Part shown: positions 37,598 to 44,796 of the stretch, piece after piece
Numbering within the stretch: position 1 is the stretch's first letter
Layout of the letters: every line of letters starts with the position of its first letter
Assembly (NCBI GenBank): GCA_016703785.1
Contig: JADJBM010000034.1
Coordinates: forward strand, 1 to 64,000
DNA length: 64,000 nt
Source of the DNA: Betaproteobacteria bacterium
Lineage (GTDB): Bacteria > Pseudomonadota > Gammaproteobacteria > Burkholderiales > Rhodocyclaceae
Direction of reading: 5' to 3'
Translations under genes and position numbers: made by a program
Notes under the pieces: model-generated
Told to the model about the DNA's origin: nothing
The model's input: the letters and a program-made list of their open reading frames with translations, nothing else
The model's database searches: none

Positions 37598-39016
37598 ATG
37601 GATTTGCGATACTTCATCAACCAGTGCGACGCCGCCAATGAACTGAAGCGCGTCAAGGCAGAAGTCGACTGGAATCTGGAAATCTCCCACGTCTCCAAGC
37701 TGACCGAGGAGAAGAAGGGCCCTGCCCTGCTGTTCGAGAACGTCAAGGGCTACGACAGCCCGGTGTTCACCGGCGCCTTCGCCACCACCAAGCGTCTCGC
37801 CATCATGCTTGGCCTGCCGCACAACCTGACGATGTGCGAGTCGGCCCAGCAGTGGATGAAGAAGACCGTCACGTCCGAGGGCCTCATCAAGGCCAGGGAA
37901 GTCAAGGACGGCCCGGTGCTGGAGAACATCCTCACCGGCGACAAGGTCGACCTCAACATGTTCCCGGTGCCGAAGTTCTTCCCGCTCGACGGCGGGCGCT
38001 ACATCGGCACCATGGTGTTCGTCGTGTTGCGCGACCCGGAAACGGGCGAGACCAACCTCGGCACCTACCGCATGCAGATGCTCGACAACAAGACCTGCGG
38101 CGTGCAGATCCTGCCGGGCAAGCGCGGCGAGCGCATCATGAAGAAGTACGCCAAGATGGGCAAGAAGATGCCCGCGGCGGCGGTGATCGGCTGCGACCCG
38201 CTGATCTTCATGGCCGGCACCCTCATGCACAAGGGCGCCAACGACTTCGACATCACCGGCACGGTGCGCGGACAGCCGGCGGAATTCCTCATGGCGCCGC
38301 TGACCGGCCTGCCGATCCCGGCGGGCGCCGAGATCGTGCTCGAAGGCGAGATCGATCCGAATAACTTCCGTCCGGAAGGCCCGTTTGCCGAATACACGGG
38401 CTACTACACCGACGAACTGCACAAGGTCATCAACAAGCCGGCGCTGGAGGTCAAGCAGATTCTCCACCGCAACAACCCGGTGCTGTGGGCCACCGGCCAG
38501 GGCCGCCCGGTGACCGACGTGCACATGCTGCTCGCCTTCACCCGCACCGCCACGCTGTGGACGGAGCTGGAGAAGATGCGCATCCCCGGCGTCCAGTCGG
38601 TCTGCGTGCTGCCGGAATCCGCCGGCCGCTTCTGGGCCGTGGTGTCGATCAAGCAGGCCTATCCCGGCCATTCGCGCCAGGTCGCCGACGCGGTCATCGG
38701 CAGCAATACCGGCTCCTACGGCATCAAGGGTGTCATCACGGTGGACGAGGACATCATGGCCGACGACCTGCAGCGCGTGTTCTGGGCGCTGTCCTGCCGC
38801 TACGATCCGATGCGCGGCACCGAGCTGATCAAGCGCGGCCGCTCGACGCCGCTCGACCCGGCGCTGCATCCCGATTCCGACAAGCTCACCACTTCGCGCA
38901 TCCTCATGGACGCCTGCATTCCCTACGAGTGGAAGCAGAAGCCGGTCGAGGCGCGCATGGACGAGGCCATGCTGGAGAAGATCAGGGGACGCTGGAGCGA
39001 GTACGGCATCGATTGA
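37598..39016 (+). CDS. ppcB: phenylphosphate carboxylase beta subunit, UbiD family
   Basis: 472 residues (about 53 kDa) with AGAGGAG before the ATG. UbiD-family (de)carboxylase: LFENVKGYDSPVFTGAFATT, FFPLDGGRYIGTMVFVVLRD, GEIDPNNFRPEGPFAEYTGY, and PAAAVIGCDPLIFMAGTLMH. The E-G-P-F-x-E-Y-T-G-Y motif carries the acidic residues of the prenyl-FMN site. With PpcA and PpcC it forms the core that exchanges CO2 with 4-hydroxybenzoate. Assigned to beta from size and gene order; alpha and beta are paralogues. Confidence 0.9.
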   Translation: MDLRYFINQCDAANELKRVKAEVDWNLEISHVSKLTEEKKGPALLFENVKGYDSPVFTGAFATTKRLAIMLGLPHNLTMCESAQQWMKKTVTSEGLIKAREVKDGPVLENILTGDKVDLNMFPVPKFFPLDGGRYIGTMVFVVLRDPETGETNLGTYRMQMLDNKTCGVQILPGKRGERIMKKYAKMGKKMPAAAVIGCDPLIFMAGTLMHKGANDFDITGTVRGQPAEFLMAPLTGLPIPAGAEIVLEGEIDPNNFRPEGPFAEYTGYYTDELHKVINKPALEVKQILHRNNPVLWATGQGRPVTDVHMLLAFTRTATLWTELEKMRIPGVQSVCVLPESAGRFWAVVSIKQAYPGHSRQVADAVIGSNTGSYGIKGVITVDEDIMADDLQRVFWALSCRYDPMRGTELIKRGRSTPLDPALHPDSDKLTTSRILMDACIPYEWKQKPVEARMDEAMLEKIRGRWSEYGID

Positions 39017-39032
39017 ACCGGAGACGAATGAC

Positions 39033-39542
39033 ATGGAAAAAGCCAAGGACATCAAGCTGGTCATTCTCGACGTGGATGGCGTCATGACCGACGGGCGCAT
39101 CGTCATCGACGACAACGGCCTCGAGCAGCGCAACTTCGACATCAAGGACGGCATGGGCGTGATCGTCCTGATGTTGTCCGGCGTGGAAGTGGCGATCATC
39201 ACTTCGAAGAAATCCGGCGCCGTGCGCCATCGTGCCGAGGAACTGAAGATCAAGCGGTTCCACGAAGGCATCAAGAAGAAGACCGAGCCTTACGAGGAGA
39301 TGCTGAAGGAGCTGAACATCACCGACGCGCAGGTGGCCTATGTCGGCGACGACCTGGTCGATCTGTCGATGATGAAGCGCGTCGGCCTGCCCATCGCCGT
39401 CAATGATGCCGTCGAGGATGTCAAAAAGCATGCAGCGTATGTCACCAAGGCGCGCGGCGGCTACGGCGCCGTGCGCGAAGTGGCGGAAATGATCCTCAAG
39501 GCGCAGGACAAGTGGGACAAGATTTTGTCGAAAATCGGTTAA
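39033..39542 (+). CDS. ppcD: phenylphosphate carboxylase delta subunit, HAD phosphatase-like
   Basis: 169 residues (18 kDa). HAD motif I in LVILDVDGVMTDGRIVIDDN, motif II in VEVAIITSKKSGAVRHRAEE, motif IV in VAYVGDDLVDLSMMKRVGLP, closest to KdsC-type C0 phosphatases. In Thauera aromatica the 18-kDa subunit is required for carboxylation of phenylphosphate but not for CO2 exchange of 4-hydroxybenzoate, so it likely hydrolyses phenylphosphate to an enzyme-held phenolate. Confidence 0.93.
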   Translation: MEKAKDIKLVILDVDGVMTDGRIVIDDNGLEQRNFDIKDGMGVIVLMLSGVEVAIITSKKSGAVRHRAEELKIKRFHEGIKKKTEPYEEMLKELNITDAQVAYVGDDLVDLSMMKRVGLPIAVNDAVEDVKKHAAYVTKARGGYGAVREVAEMILKAQDKWDKILSKIG

Positions 39543-39592
39543 GCGTTTGGTAGGCAGTCTGGCTGCAATCCATAAAACATTCAGGAGTTAAC

Positions 39593-41050
39593 GTGTCGAA
39601 AATTTCAGCACCGAAAAGCAATCGCGAGTTCATCGAAGCCTGCGTCAAGGCCGGCGATGCCGTGCGCATCAAGCAGGAAGTGGACTGGGAAAACGAGGCG
39701 GGCGCGATCGTACGCCGCGCCTGCGAACTGGCCGCGCCGGCGCCCTTCATGGAGAAGATCAAGGACTATCCGGGCTTCTCCTATTTCGGTGCGCCGCTGT
39801 CGACCTATCGCCGCATGGCCATCTCGCTGGGCATGGACCCGGCCTCCAGCCTGCCCGATATCGGCAAGGAATACCTGAAGCGCACCAACAGCGAGCCGAT
39901 CGCCCCCGTGCTGGTCGACAAGAAGGATGCGCCCTGCAAGGAGAACATCCTCATGGGCAAGGATGTCGACCTGTGCAAGCTGCCGGTACCGCTGGTGCAT
40001 GACGGCGACGGCGGCCGTTACGTCGGCACCTGGCATGCCGTGGTCACGAAGCACCCGGTGCGCGGCGACGTGAACTGGGGCATGTACCGGCAGATGATGT
40101 TCGACTCGCGCACCATGTCGGGCGCGGTGTTCCCCTTCTCGGATCTCGGCAAGGCGCTCAGCGAATACTATCTGCCGCGCGGCGAGAGCTGTCCCTTCGC
40201 CACCGCCATCGGCCTTTCGCCGCTGGCGGCGATGGCCGCCTGCGCACCCTCGCCGATCCCCGAGCCGGAACTTGTCGGCATGCTTTCGGGCGAGCCGGCG
40301 CGCCTGGTGAAGTGCGAAACGAACGACCTGGAAGTGCCGGCCGACGCCGAGATCATCATCGAGGGCGAGATCTGCCCGGACTACAAGGTCGAGGAAGGCC
40401 CCTTCGGCGAGTACACCGGCTACCGCACCAGCCCGCGCGACTTCCGCGTCACCTTCCGCGTGAATTGCATCACCTACCGCAACAACGCGACGATGACCAT
40501 CTCCAACATGGGCGTGCCGCAGGACGAGGGCCAGCTGCTGCGTTCCTTCTCGCTCGGCCTCGAACTGGAGAAGCTGCTGAGGAGCCAGGGCATCCCGGTG
40601 ACGGGCGTGTACATGCATCCGCGCTCGACGCACCACATGATGATCGTCGGCGTGAAGCCCGCCTACTCCGGCATCGCCCAGCAGATTGCGCAACTCGCCT
40701 TCGGCAGCAAGCTCGGCCCCTGGTTCCACATGGTGATGGTGGTCGACGACCAGACCGACATCTTCAACTGGGACGAGGTCTATCACGCCTTCTGCACCCG
40801 CTGCCATCCGGCTAACGGCATCCACATTTACAAGAACACCACCGGCACGCCGCTCTATCCCTACGCCACGCCGCACGAGCGCAAGTACTCGATCGGCTCC
40901 AAGGTGCTGTTCGACTGCCTGTGGCCGGTGGACTGGGACAAGATCAACGACGTACCGACGCTGGTGTCGTTCAAAAATGTCTACCCGAAGGACATCCAGG
41001 AAAAAGTCATGAACAACTGGACGGCCTACGGCTATCCGGAAGTCAAATAA
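39593..41050 (+). CDS. ppcA: phenylphosphate carboxylase alpha subunit, UbiD family
   Basis: 485 residues (about 54 kDa), GTG start at 39593 with CAGGAGTT upstream. UbiD-family: PLVHDGDGGRYVGTWHAVVT, NWGMYRQMMFDSRTMSGAVF, CPDYKVEEGPFGEYTGYRTS, ITGVYMHPRSTHHMMIVGV-like CO2/prenyl-FMN site residues, HMVMVVDDQTDIFNWDEVYH. Paralogue of PpcB. Presumably holds the prenyl-FMN cofactor made with the UbiX encoded downstream. Confidence 0.92.
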   Translation: MSKISAPKSNREFIEACVKAGDAVRIKQEVDWENEAGAIVRRACELAAPAPFMEKIKDYPGFSYFGAPLSTYRRMAISLGMDPASSLPDIGKEYLKRTNSEPIAPVLVDKKDAPCKENILMGKDVDLCKLPVPLVHDGDGGRYVGTWHAVVTKHPVRGDVNWGMYRQMMFDSRTMSGAVFPFSDLGKALSEYYLPRGESCPFATAIGLSPLAAMAACAPSPIPEPELVGMLSGEPARLVKCETNDLEVPADAEIIIEGEICPDYKVEEGPFGEYTGYRTSPRDFRVTFRVNCITYRNNATMTISNMGVPQDEGQLLRSFSLGLELEKLLRSQGIPVTGVYMHPRSTHHMMIVGVKPAYSGIAQQIAQLAFGSKLGPWFHMVMVVDDQTDIFNWDEVYHAFCTRCHPANGIHIYKNTTGTPLYPYATPHERKYSIGSKVLFDCLWPVDWDKINDVPTLVSFKNVYPKDIQEKVMNNWTAYGYPEVK

Positions 41051-41056
41051 GGAGCG

Positions 41057-41320
41057 ATGGCGATGAAAAACATGTGGGAAGTTTTTGTCATGGACATGTC
41101 GGAGCTGGCCGAGGGCAAGGATATCGAGCTGTCGATCCGCACCCTCAATCCCGGTCTGCACAAGTACACCTACAAGCGCGTCAAATGCCAGGTCTCCGCC
41201 AAGCAGGACAAGTTCTCCGACAGCCTGCAGGTGCGCATGGGGCGTGGCCAGCTGTCCGCGAGCAAGTTCTCCATCAAGGTGCTGGAGGAAGTGGAACGCA
41301 TGCCCGAGAAGTACCGTTAA
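41057..41320 (+). CDS. ppcC: phenylphosphate carboxylase gamma subunit
   Basis: 87 residues (10 kDa): MAMKNMWEVFVMDMSELAEG, KDIELSIRTLNPGLHKYTYK, FSDSLQVRMGRGQLSASKFS. The 10-kDa subunit of the Thauera enzyme is described as unique, needed with alpha and beta for CO2 exchange. GGAG at 41051 is only two bases from ATG 41057, so the in-frame ATG at 41063 (MKNMWEVF) may be the true start. Confidence 0.9.
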   Translation: MAMKNMWEVFVMDMSELAEGKDIELSIRTLNPGLHKYTYKRVKCQVSAKQDKFSDSLQVRMGRGQLSASKFSIKVLEEVERMPEKYR

Positions 41321-41339
41321 GCAGGAAGGGAACGGCGTC

Positions 41340-42698
41340 GTGGCCAAAGTGGATTTGCGGTCATTCCTCGACGGCCTTGGTGCCGACCTTCTGCGCTTGA
41401 AGGAGTCCGTTTCGCCGCGGCATGAAGTCGCCGCGGTCCTGAGACAGACGCAAAATAGCGGACAGGCCGTGCTCTTCGAGCAGGTCGCCGGTTTCCCCGG
41501 CGTGCGCGTCGTCGGCAACCTGCTGTCGAGCCGCGCCCTCGCCGCGCGCGCCCTCGGCACGGACGAGGCGCACCTGATCGAAACCTATGTGGCGAAATCG
41601 GCGCAGGGCATTGCGCCGGTTGCTGCACACGAGGTGCCGGTGCAGGAAGTCGTGCATCGGCAGCCGGCCGACGTCGCTGCGCTGCTGCCCCTGATGACGC
41701 ACCACGAGAAGGATGCCGCGCCCTTCCTCACCTGCGGCATGGTGCTGGCGCGCGACCCGGTGAGCGGCATGCGCGGCATGGGCATCCATCGCATGATGTT
41801 CAAGGGCGGGCGGCGCTTCGGCATCCTGCTGGCCAATCCGCCCCTCTCGCTATATCTCGCCAACGCCGAGAAGCAGGGCAAGCCGCTCGAAATCGCGGTC
41901 GCGCTCGGCGTCGATCCGGCCCTGTTCCTGGCTTCGGTGGTGAAGACCGGCCCGCTCGGTCCGGACAAGATGGACATCGCCGGCAGCCTGCGCGGTGCGC
42001 CCGTCGAACTGGCGCGTGCGCTGACGGTGGATGTGGAGGTGCCGGCGCGCGCCGAAGTCATCATCGAAGGCCATGTGCTGCCCGGCGTGCGCGAACCGGA
42101 AGGGCCCTTCGGCGAGAATACCGGCGCCTATTTCACCAATGAAAGTCCGGTCATCGAGGTGACCGCCGTCACCCATCGCAAGGACTATATCTTTCCGGCC
42201 CTGTGTCCGTGGACAACCGAGATCGACACCTTGCTATCGCTGGCCGGCGGAGCCGAACTGCTCGGTCAGCTCAAGGCGCTGGTGCGCGGCGTAGTCGACC
42301 TCGAACTGGTGCCCGGCACCTGCAGCTTCTCTGCCGTGATCGCCGTGAAGGGCTGTCCGCCCCACGAGGTGCGCCGCCTGATCCATCTGGCGCTTACGCT
42401 CGATCGGCGCCTGAAGGTGCTGACGGTGGTCGACGACGACGTCGACATCCGCGATTCGCGCGAAGTGTCCTGGGCGCTATCCACCCGCTTCCAGCCCGCG
42501 CGGGATACCGTCATACTCGACGGCATGGAAGGCTACATCATCGATCCTTCCGCAGGGGGCGGCGGCAGCGGTTCGAAGATCGGATTCGATGCCACGCGCG
42601 GCGCCGGGGACGCATTCGAGAAAATCGAGATTCCGGCCGCTGCCGTCGCCAGGGCGAAAGCCGTGCTGGGCGCGGCATTGAACAGAGGACCATCATGA
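41340..42698 (+). CDS. third UbiD-family decarboxylase-like protein
   Basis: 452 residues from GTG 41340 (AGGAAGGG upstream). UbiD fold: LTCGMVLARDPVSGMRGMGI, HRMMFKGGRRFGILLANPPL, VALGVDPALFLASVVKTGPL, VEVPARAEVIIEGHVLPGVR, EPEGPFGENTGAYFTNESPV. The motif E-G-P-F-G-E-N-T-G differs from PpcA/PpcB (Y to N), so the substrate or partner may differ. Possible roles are a separate phenol/hydroxybenzoate (de)carboxylase or an accessory cofactor carrier. Overlaps the ubiX start by ATGA. An orf7 ubiD-like gene is known in the Thauera phenol cluster at this position. Confidence 0.9.
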   Translation: MAKVDLRSFLDGLGADLLRLKESVSPRHEVAAVLRQTQNSGQAVLFEQVAGFPGVRVVGNLLSSRALAARALGTDEAHLIETYVAKSAQGIAPVAAHEVPVQEVVHRQPADVAALLPLMTHHEKDAAPFLTCGMVLARDPVSGMRGMGIHRMMFKGGRRFGILLANPPLSLYLANAEKQGKPLEIAVALGVDPALFLASVVKTGPLGPDKMDIAGSLRGAPVELARALTVDVEVPARAEVIIEGHVLPGVREPEGPFGENTGAYFTNESPVIEVTAVTHRKDYIFPALCPWTTEIDTLLSLAGGAELLGQLKALVRGVVDLELVPGTCSFSAVIAVKGCPPHEVRRLIHLALTLDRRLKVLTVVDDDVDIRDSREVSWALSTRFQPARDTVILDGMEGYIIDPSAGGGGSGSKIGFDATRGAGDAFEKIEIPAAAVARAKAVLGAALNRGPS

Positions 42699-43279
42699 AA
42701 CTGGTTGTCGGAATATCCGGCGCGAGCGGGGCCATCTACGGCATCCGCATCCTGGAAGTGCTGCAAAAGGCGGGCGTCGAGACGCATCTGGTCATGAGCG
42801 ACTCGGCCAAGCGCACCCTCGTCTACGAAACCGATTACACGGTCGACGACGTGAAGAAGCTGGCCAGCCACGTGCACGACATCAACGACGTCGGTGCCTG
42901 CATCTCGTCGGGCTCCTTTCGTCATGCCGGCATGGTCCTCGCACCCTGCTCGATCAAGACGCTGTCGGCCATCGCCAATTCCTTCAATACCAACCTCCTC
43001 ATTCGCGCCGCCGATGTCTGCCTGAAGGAGCGCCGCAAACTGGTGCTGATGCTGCGCGAGACGCCGCTGCACCTGGGGCACCTGCGCCTGATGACGCAGG
43101 CGACGGAAGCCGGCGCCGTGCTGGTGCCGCCGCTGCCGGCCTTCTACCACCGGCCGAAGACGCTCGAAGACGTGATCATGCAGTCGGTCAACAAGGCACT
43201 CGACCAGTTCGACCTCGACCTCGACCTCTTCAAGCGCTGGACCGGCAACGAGGAACGGGAAGCAATGAAGGGCAAGTAG
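42695..43279 (+). CDS. ubiX: UbiX-family flavin prenyltransferase
   Basis: UbiX makes prenylated FMN from reduced FMN and dimethylallyl monophosphate, the cofactor of UbiD enzymes. 194 residues: MKLVVGISGASGAIYGIRIL, GACISSGSFRHAGMVLAPCS, IKTLSAIANSFNTNLLIRAA, RRKLVLMLRETPLHLGHLRL, PPLPAFYHRPKTLEDVIMQS. The S-G-A-S-G, G-S-F, P-C-S-x-K-T and R-E-T-P signatures are all present. The location after three UbiD paralogues shows which enzymes it serves. Confidence 0.94.
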   Translation: MKLVVGISGASGAIYGIRILEVLQKAGVETHLVMSDSAKRTLVYETDYTVDDVKKLASHVHDINDVGACISSGSFRHAGMVLAPCSIKTLSAIANSFNTNLLIRAADVCLKERRKLVLMLRETPLHLGHLRLMTQATEAGAVLVPPLPAFYHRPKTLEDVIMQSVNKALDQFDLDLDLFKRWTGNEEREAMKGK

Positions 43280-43294
43280 ATGGGAGGTGCGGCC

Positions 43295-43720
43295 ATGGCG
43301 GTTTCGGAACGCATGACGGAAGCGGAAGCGGCGACGCTGCAGTTGGCAGGCGAGGCCTGTTCGGGTCTGGGCGAAGGCACTACCTTCACCGAGCTCGAGT
43401 GGGTGCGGCGGGCATTCCTCGCCAGGCTGGGCTTTGAGCCCTACCCCGGCACTTTCAACCTGCGCATGGGCGGGCCGGACTGGGACGAGGCGCGGCGCGT
43501 CATGGCGGGCGAAGCCGGCATCGCCATCACGCCCGAGCCGGGCTTCTGCGCGGCGAAATGCTTTCACGTGGTCGTCGCCGGCCGCATTACGGGCGCGGTG
43601 GTGTTCCCGGAGATTTCAGGCTACCCGCCGGACAAGTTCGAAGTGATTTCCGCCGTGCCGATACGCCAGGCGCTGGGCGTCGCCGATGGCGACACGGTCA
43701 GCGTCAGCGTCGTCTGTTGA
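43295..43720 (+). CDS. CTP-dependent riboflavin kinase-like protein (DUF120, archaeal RibK type)
   Basis: About 141 residues. ATG 43295 has a perfect GGGAGGTG six bases upstream; an in-frame ATG at 43280 directly after the ubiX stop is less likely. Compared from memory with archaeal MJ0056: GEACSGLGEGTTF matches its nucleotide loop, ARLGFEPYPGTFNLRMGG matches the LGFEPYxGTLNL motif, and TGAVVFPEISGYPPDKFEVI then ALGVADGDTVSVSVV matches the C-terminal strands. Archaeal members make FMN from riboflavin with CTP. Bacteria normally use bifunctional RibF, so its place after ubiX suggests dedicated FMN supply for prenyl-FMN. Confidence 0.82.
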   Translation: MAVSERMTEAEAATLQLAGEACSGLGEGTTFTELEWVRRAFLARLGFEPYPGTFNLRMGGPDWDEARRVMAGEAGIAITPEPGFCAAKCFHVVVAGRITGAVVFPEISGYPPDKFEVISAVPIRQALGVADGDTVSVSVVC

Positions 43721-44263
43721 GTGGCACACCACTGCCGGCACTGCGGCGCCGTACTGCAGAGGCTGACTTTGCAGGACGGCAGGATCCGCGAACAGTGCGA
43801 ACGATGCGGCGTGATCGCCTGGCGCAACCCGACACCGGTGGGCATGGCGCTCATCGAGCATGAAGGCCGGCTGGTGATGATCCGGCGCCTCGCCGATCCA
43901 TTGGCCGGCTATTGGGCGCCGCCGGCGGGCTACGTCGAGAGCGGCGAGTCGGTGCCGGAGGCGGTCATCCGGGAGGCGCGCGAAGAAACGGGGCTGGAGA
44001 TCGCGCTCGACGGATTGCACGACGTGTACTCGCGGGCCGACGTGAATGTGCTGATCGTCGCCTACCGCGCCCGAGTTGTCGGCGGCGCGCCGGTGGCGGG
44101 CGACGATGCCATCGAGATCGGCCTCTTCAGGCCGGGAGAATTGCCCCAGGAACCGCCGCCTTCGAGCGGCCTGGCGATAGACGAATGGTTGTACGGCGTC
44201 ATTCTCGACGCAACGGCGCAGTGGCGCTCCGAAGGAAAAGCCTTTGGGGTGCGCCGGAACTGA
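43721..44263 (+). CDS. zinc-ribbon Nudix hydrolase
   Basis: 180 residues from GTG 43721, directly abutting the previous stop. An N-terminal zinc ribbon (HHCRHCGAVLQRL, REQCERCGVIAWRN) is followed by a Nudix domain with the full box GYVESGESVPEAVIREAREE then TGLE. Nudix enzymes hydrolyse nucleoside diphosphate-X compounds; some act on isopentenyl/dimethylallyl diphosphates. A MutT-like orf10 ends the phenol cluster in Thauera. In this context DMAPP to DMAP (the UbiX substrate) or FAD/CTP-related clean-up are candidate roles, both inferred from context. Confidence 0.87.
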   Translation: MAHHCRHCGAVLQRLTLQDGRIREQCERCGVIAWRNPTPVGMALIEHEGRLVMIRRLADPLAGYWAPPAGYVESGESVPEAVIREAREETGLEIALDGLHDVYSRADVNVLIVAYRARVVGGAPVAGDDAIEIGLFRPGELPQEPPPSSGLAIDEWLYGVILDATAQWRSEGKAFGVRRN

Positions 44264-44282
44264 TTTTCAGGAGAACGGAAAC

Positions 44283-44744
44283 ATGATCGGCAAAATCACC
44301 CCGCAAATGCCCGAGAAGCTCGTCGCCTACCTGCGTCCCGGCGCGCCCGGCCTGCTGCTCACCGCCGGCGCCGACGGCTACGCCACCTCCGCCTACACCT
44401 GGATCCTGGCGCTGGATGCCGGAAAAGTGCGCTTCGCGGTGGACGAGGGCGGCTCGACCATGGCCAACCTGCAGCGCAGCGGGCAGGCCTCGCTGCAGGT
44501 CATCGGCCAGGGCGACGTCACCTTTCTCGTCAAGGGCAGCGCCCGCCAGCTCAAGCCGCATCTCGACGCGGCCGCGCCCTACGTGATCGCGCTCTACGAG
44601 ATGGAGGTGATCGGCGCCAAGGATCAGTCCTGGCCGGGCGTGTCGACCAATGCGCTCACCTACGCCTGGCCCGCAGAGCAGCGCGAAGCCATGTTGGCCA
44701 TGGAGCACGCGGTCTACACGGAGATGCGCGACGCCAAGTCCTGA
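44283..44744 (+). CDS. flavin split-barrel (PNPOx-like) protein
   Basis: 153 residues from ATG 44283 with CAGGAGA upstream: MIGKITPQMPEKLVAYLRPG, PGLLLTAGADGYATSAYTWI, LALDAGKVRFAVDEGGSTMA, QASLQVIGQGDVTFLVKGSA. The beta-barrel pattern is that of PNPOx-like FMN-binding proteins. Function unknown; an FMN-binding or flavin-reducing role would suit the neighbouring prenyl-FMN genes, but this is inference. Confidence 0.75.
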   Translation: MIGKITPQMPEKLVAYLRPGAPGLLLTAGADGYATSAYTWILALDAGKVRFAVDEGGSTMANLQRSGQASLQVIGQGDVTFLVKGSARQLKPHLDAAAPYVIALYEMEVIGAKDQSWPGVSTNALTYAWPAEQREAMLAMEHAVYTEMRDAKS

Positions 44745-44796
44745 CCGGACACCGGAACGACACGGAAAAGCGGAGAGGCTTTTTTTTAAGATCAAC

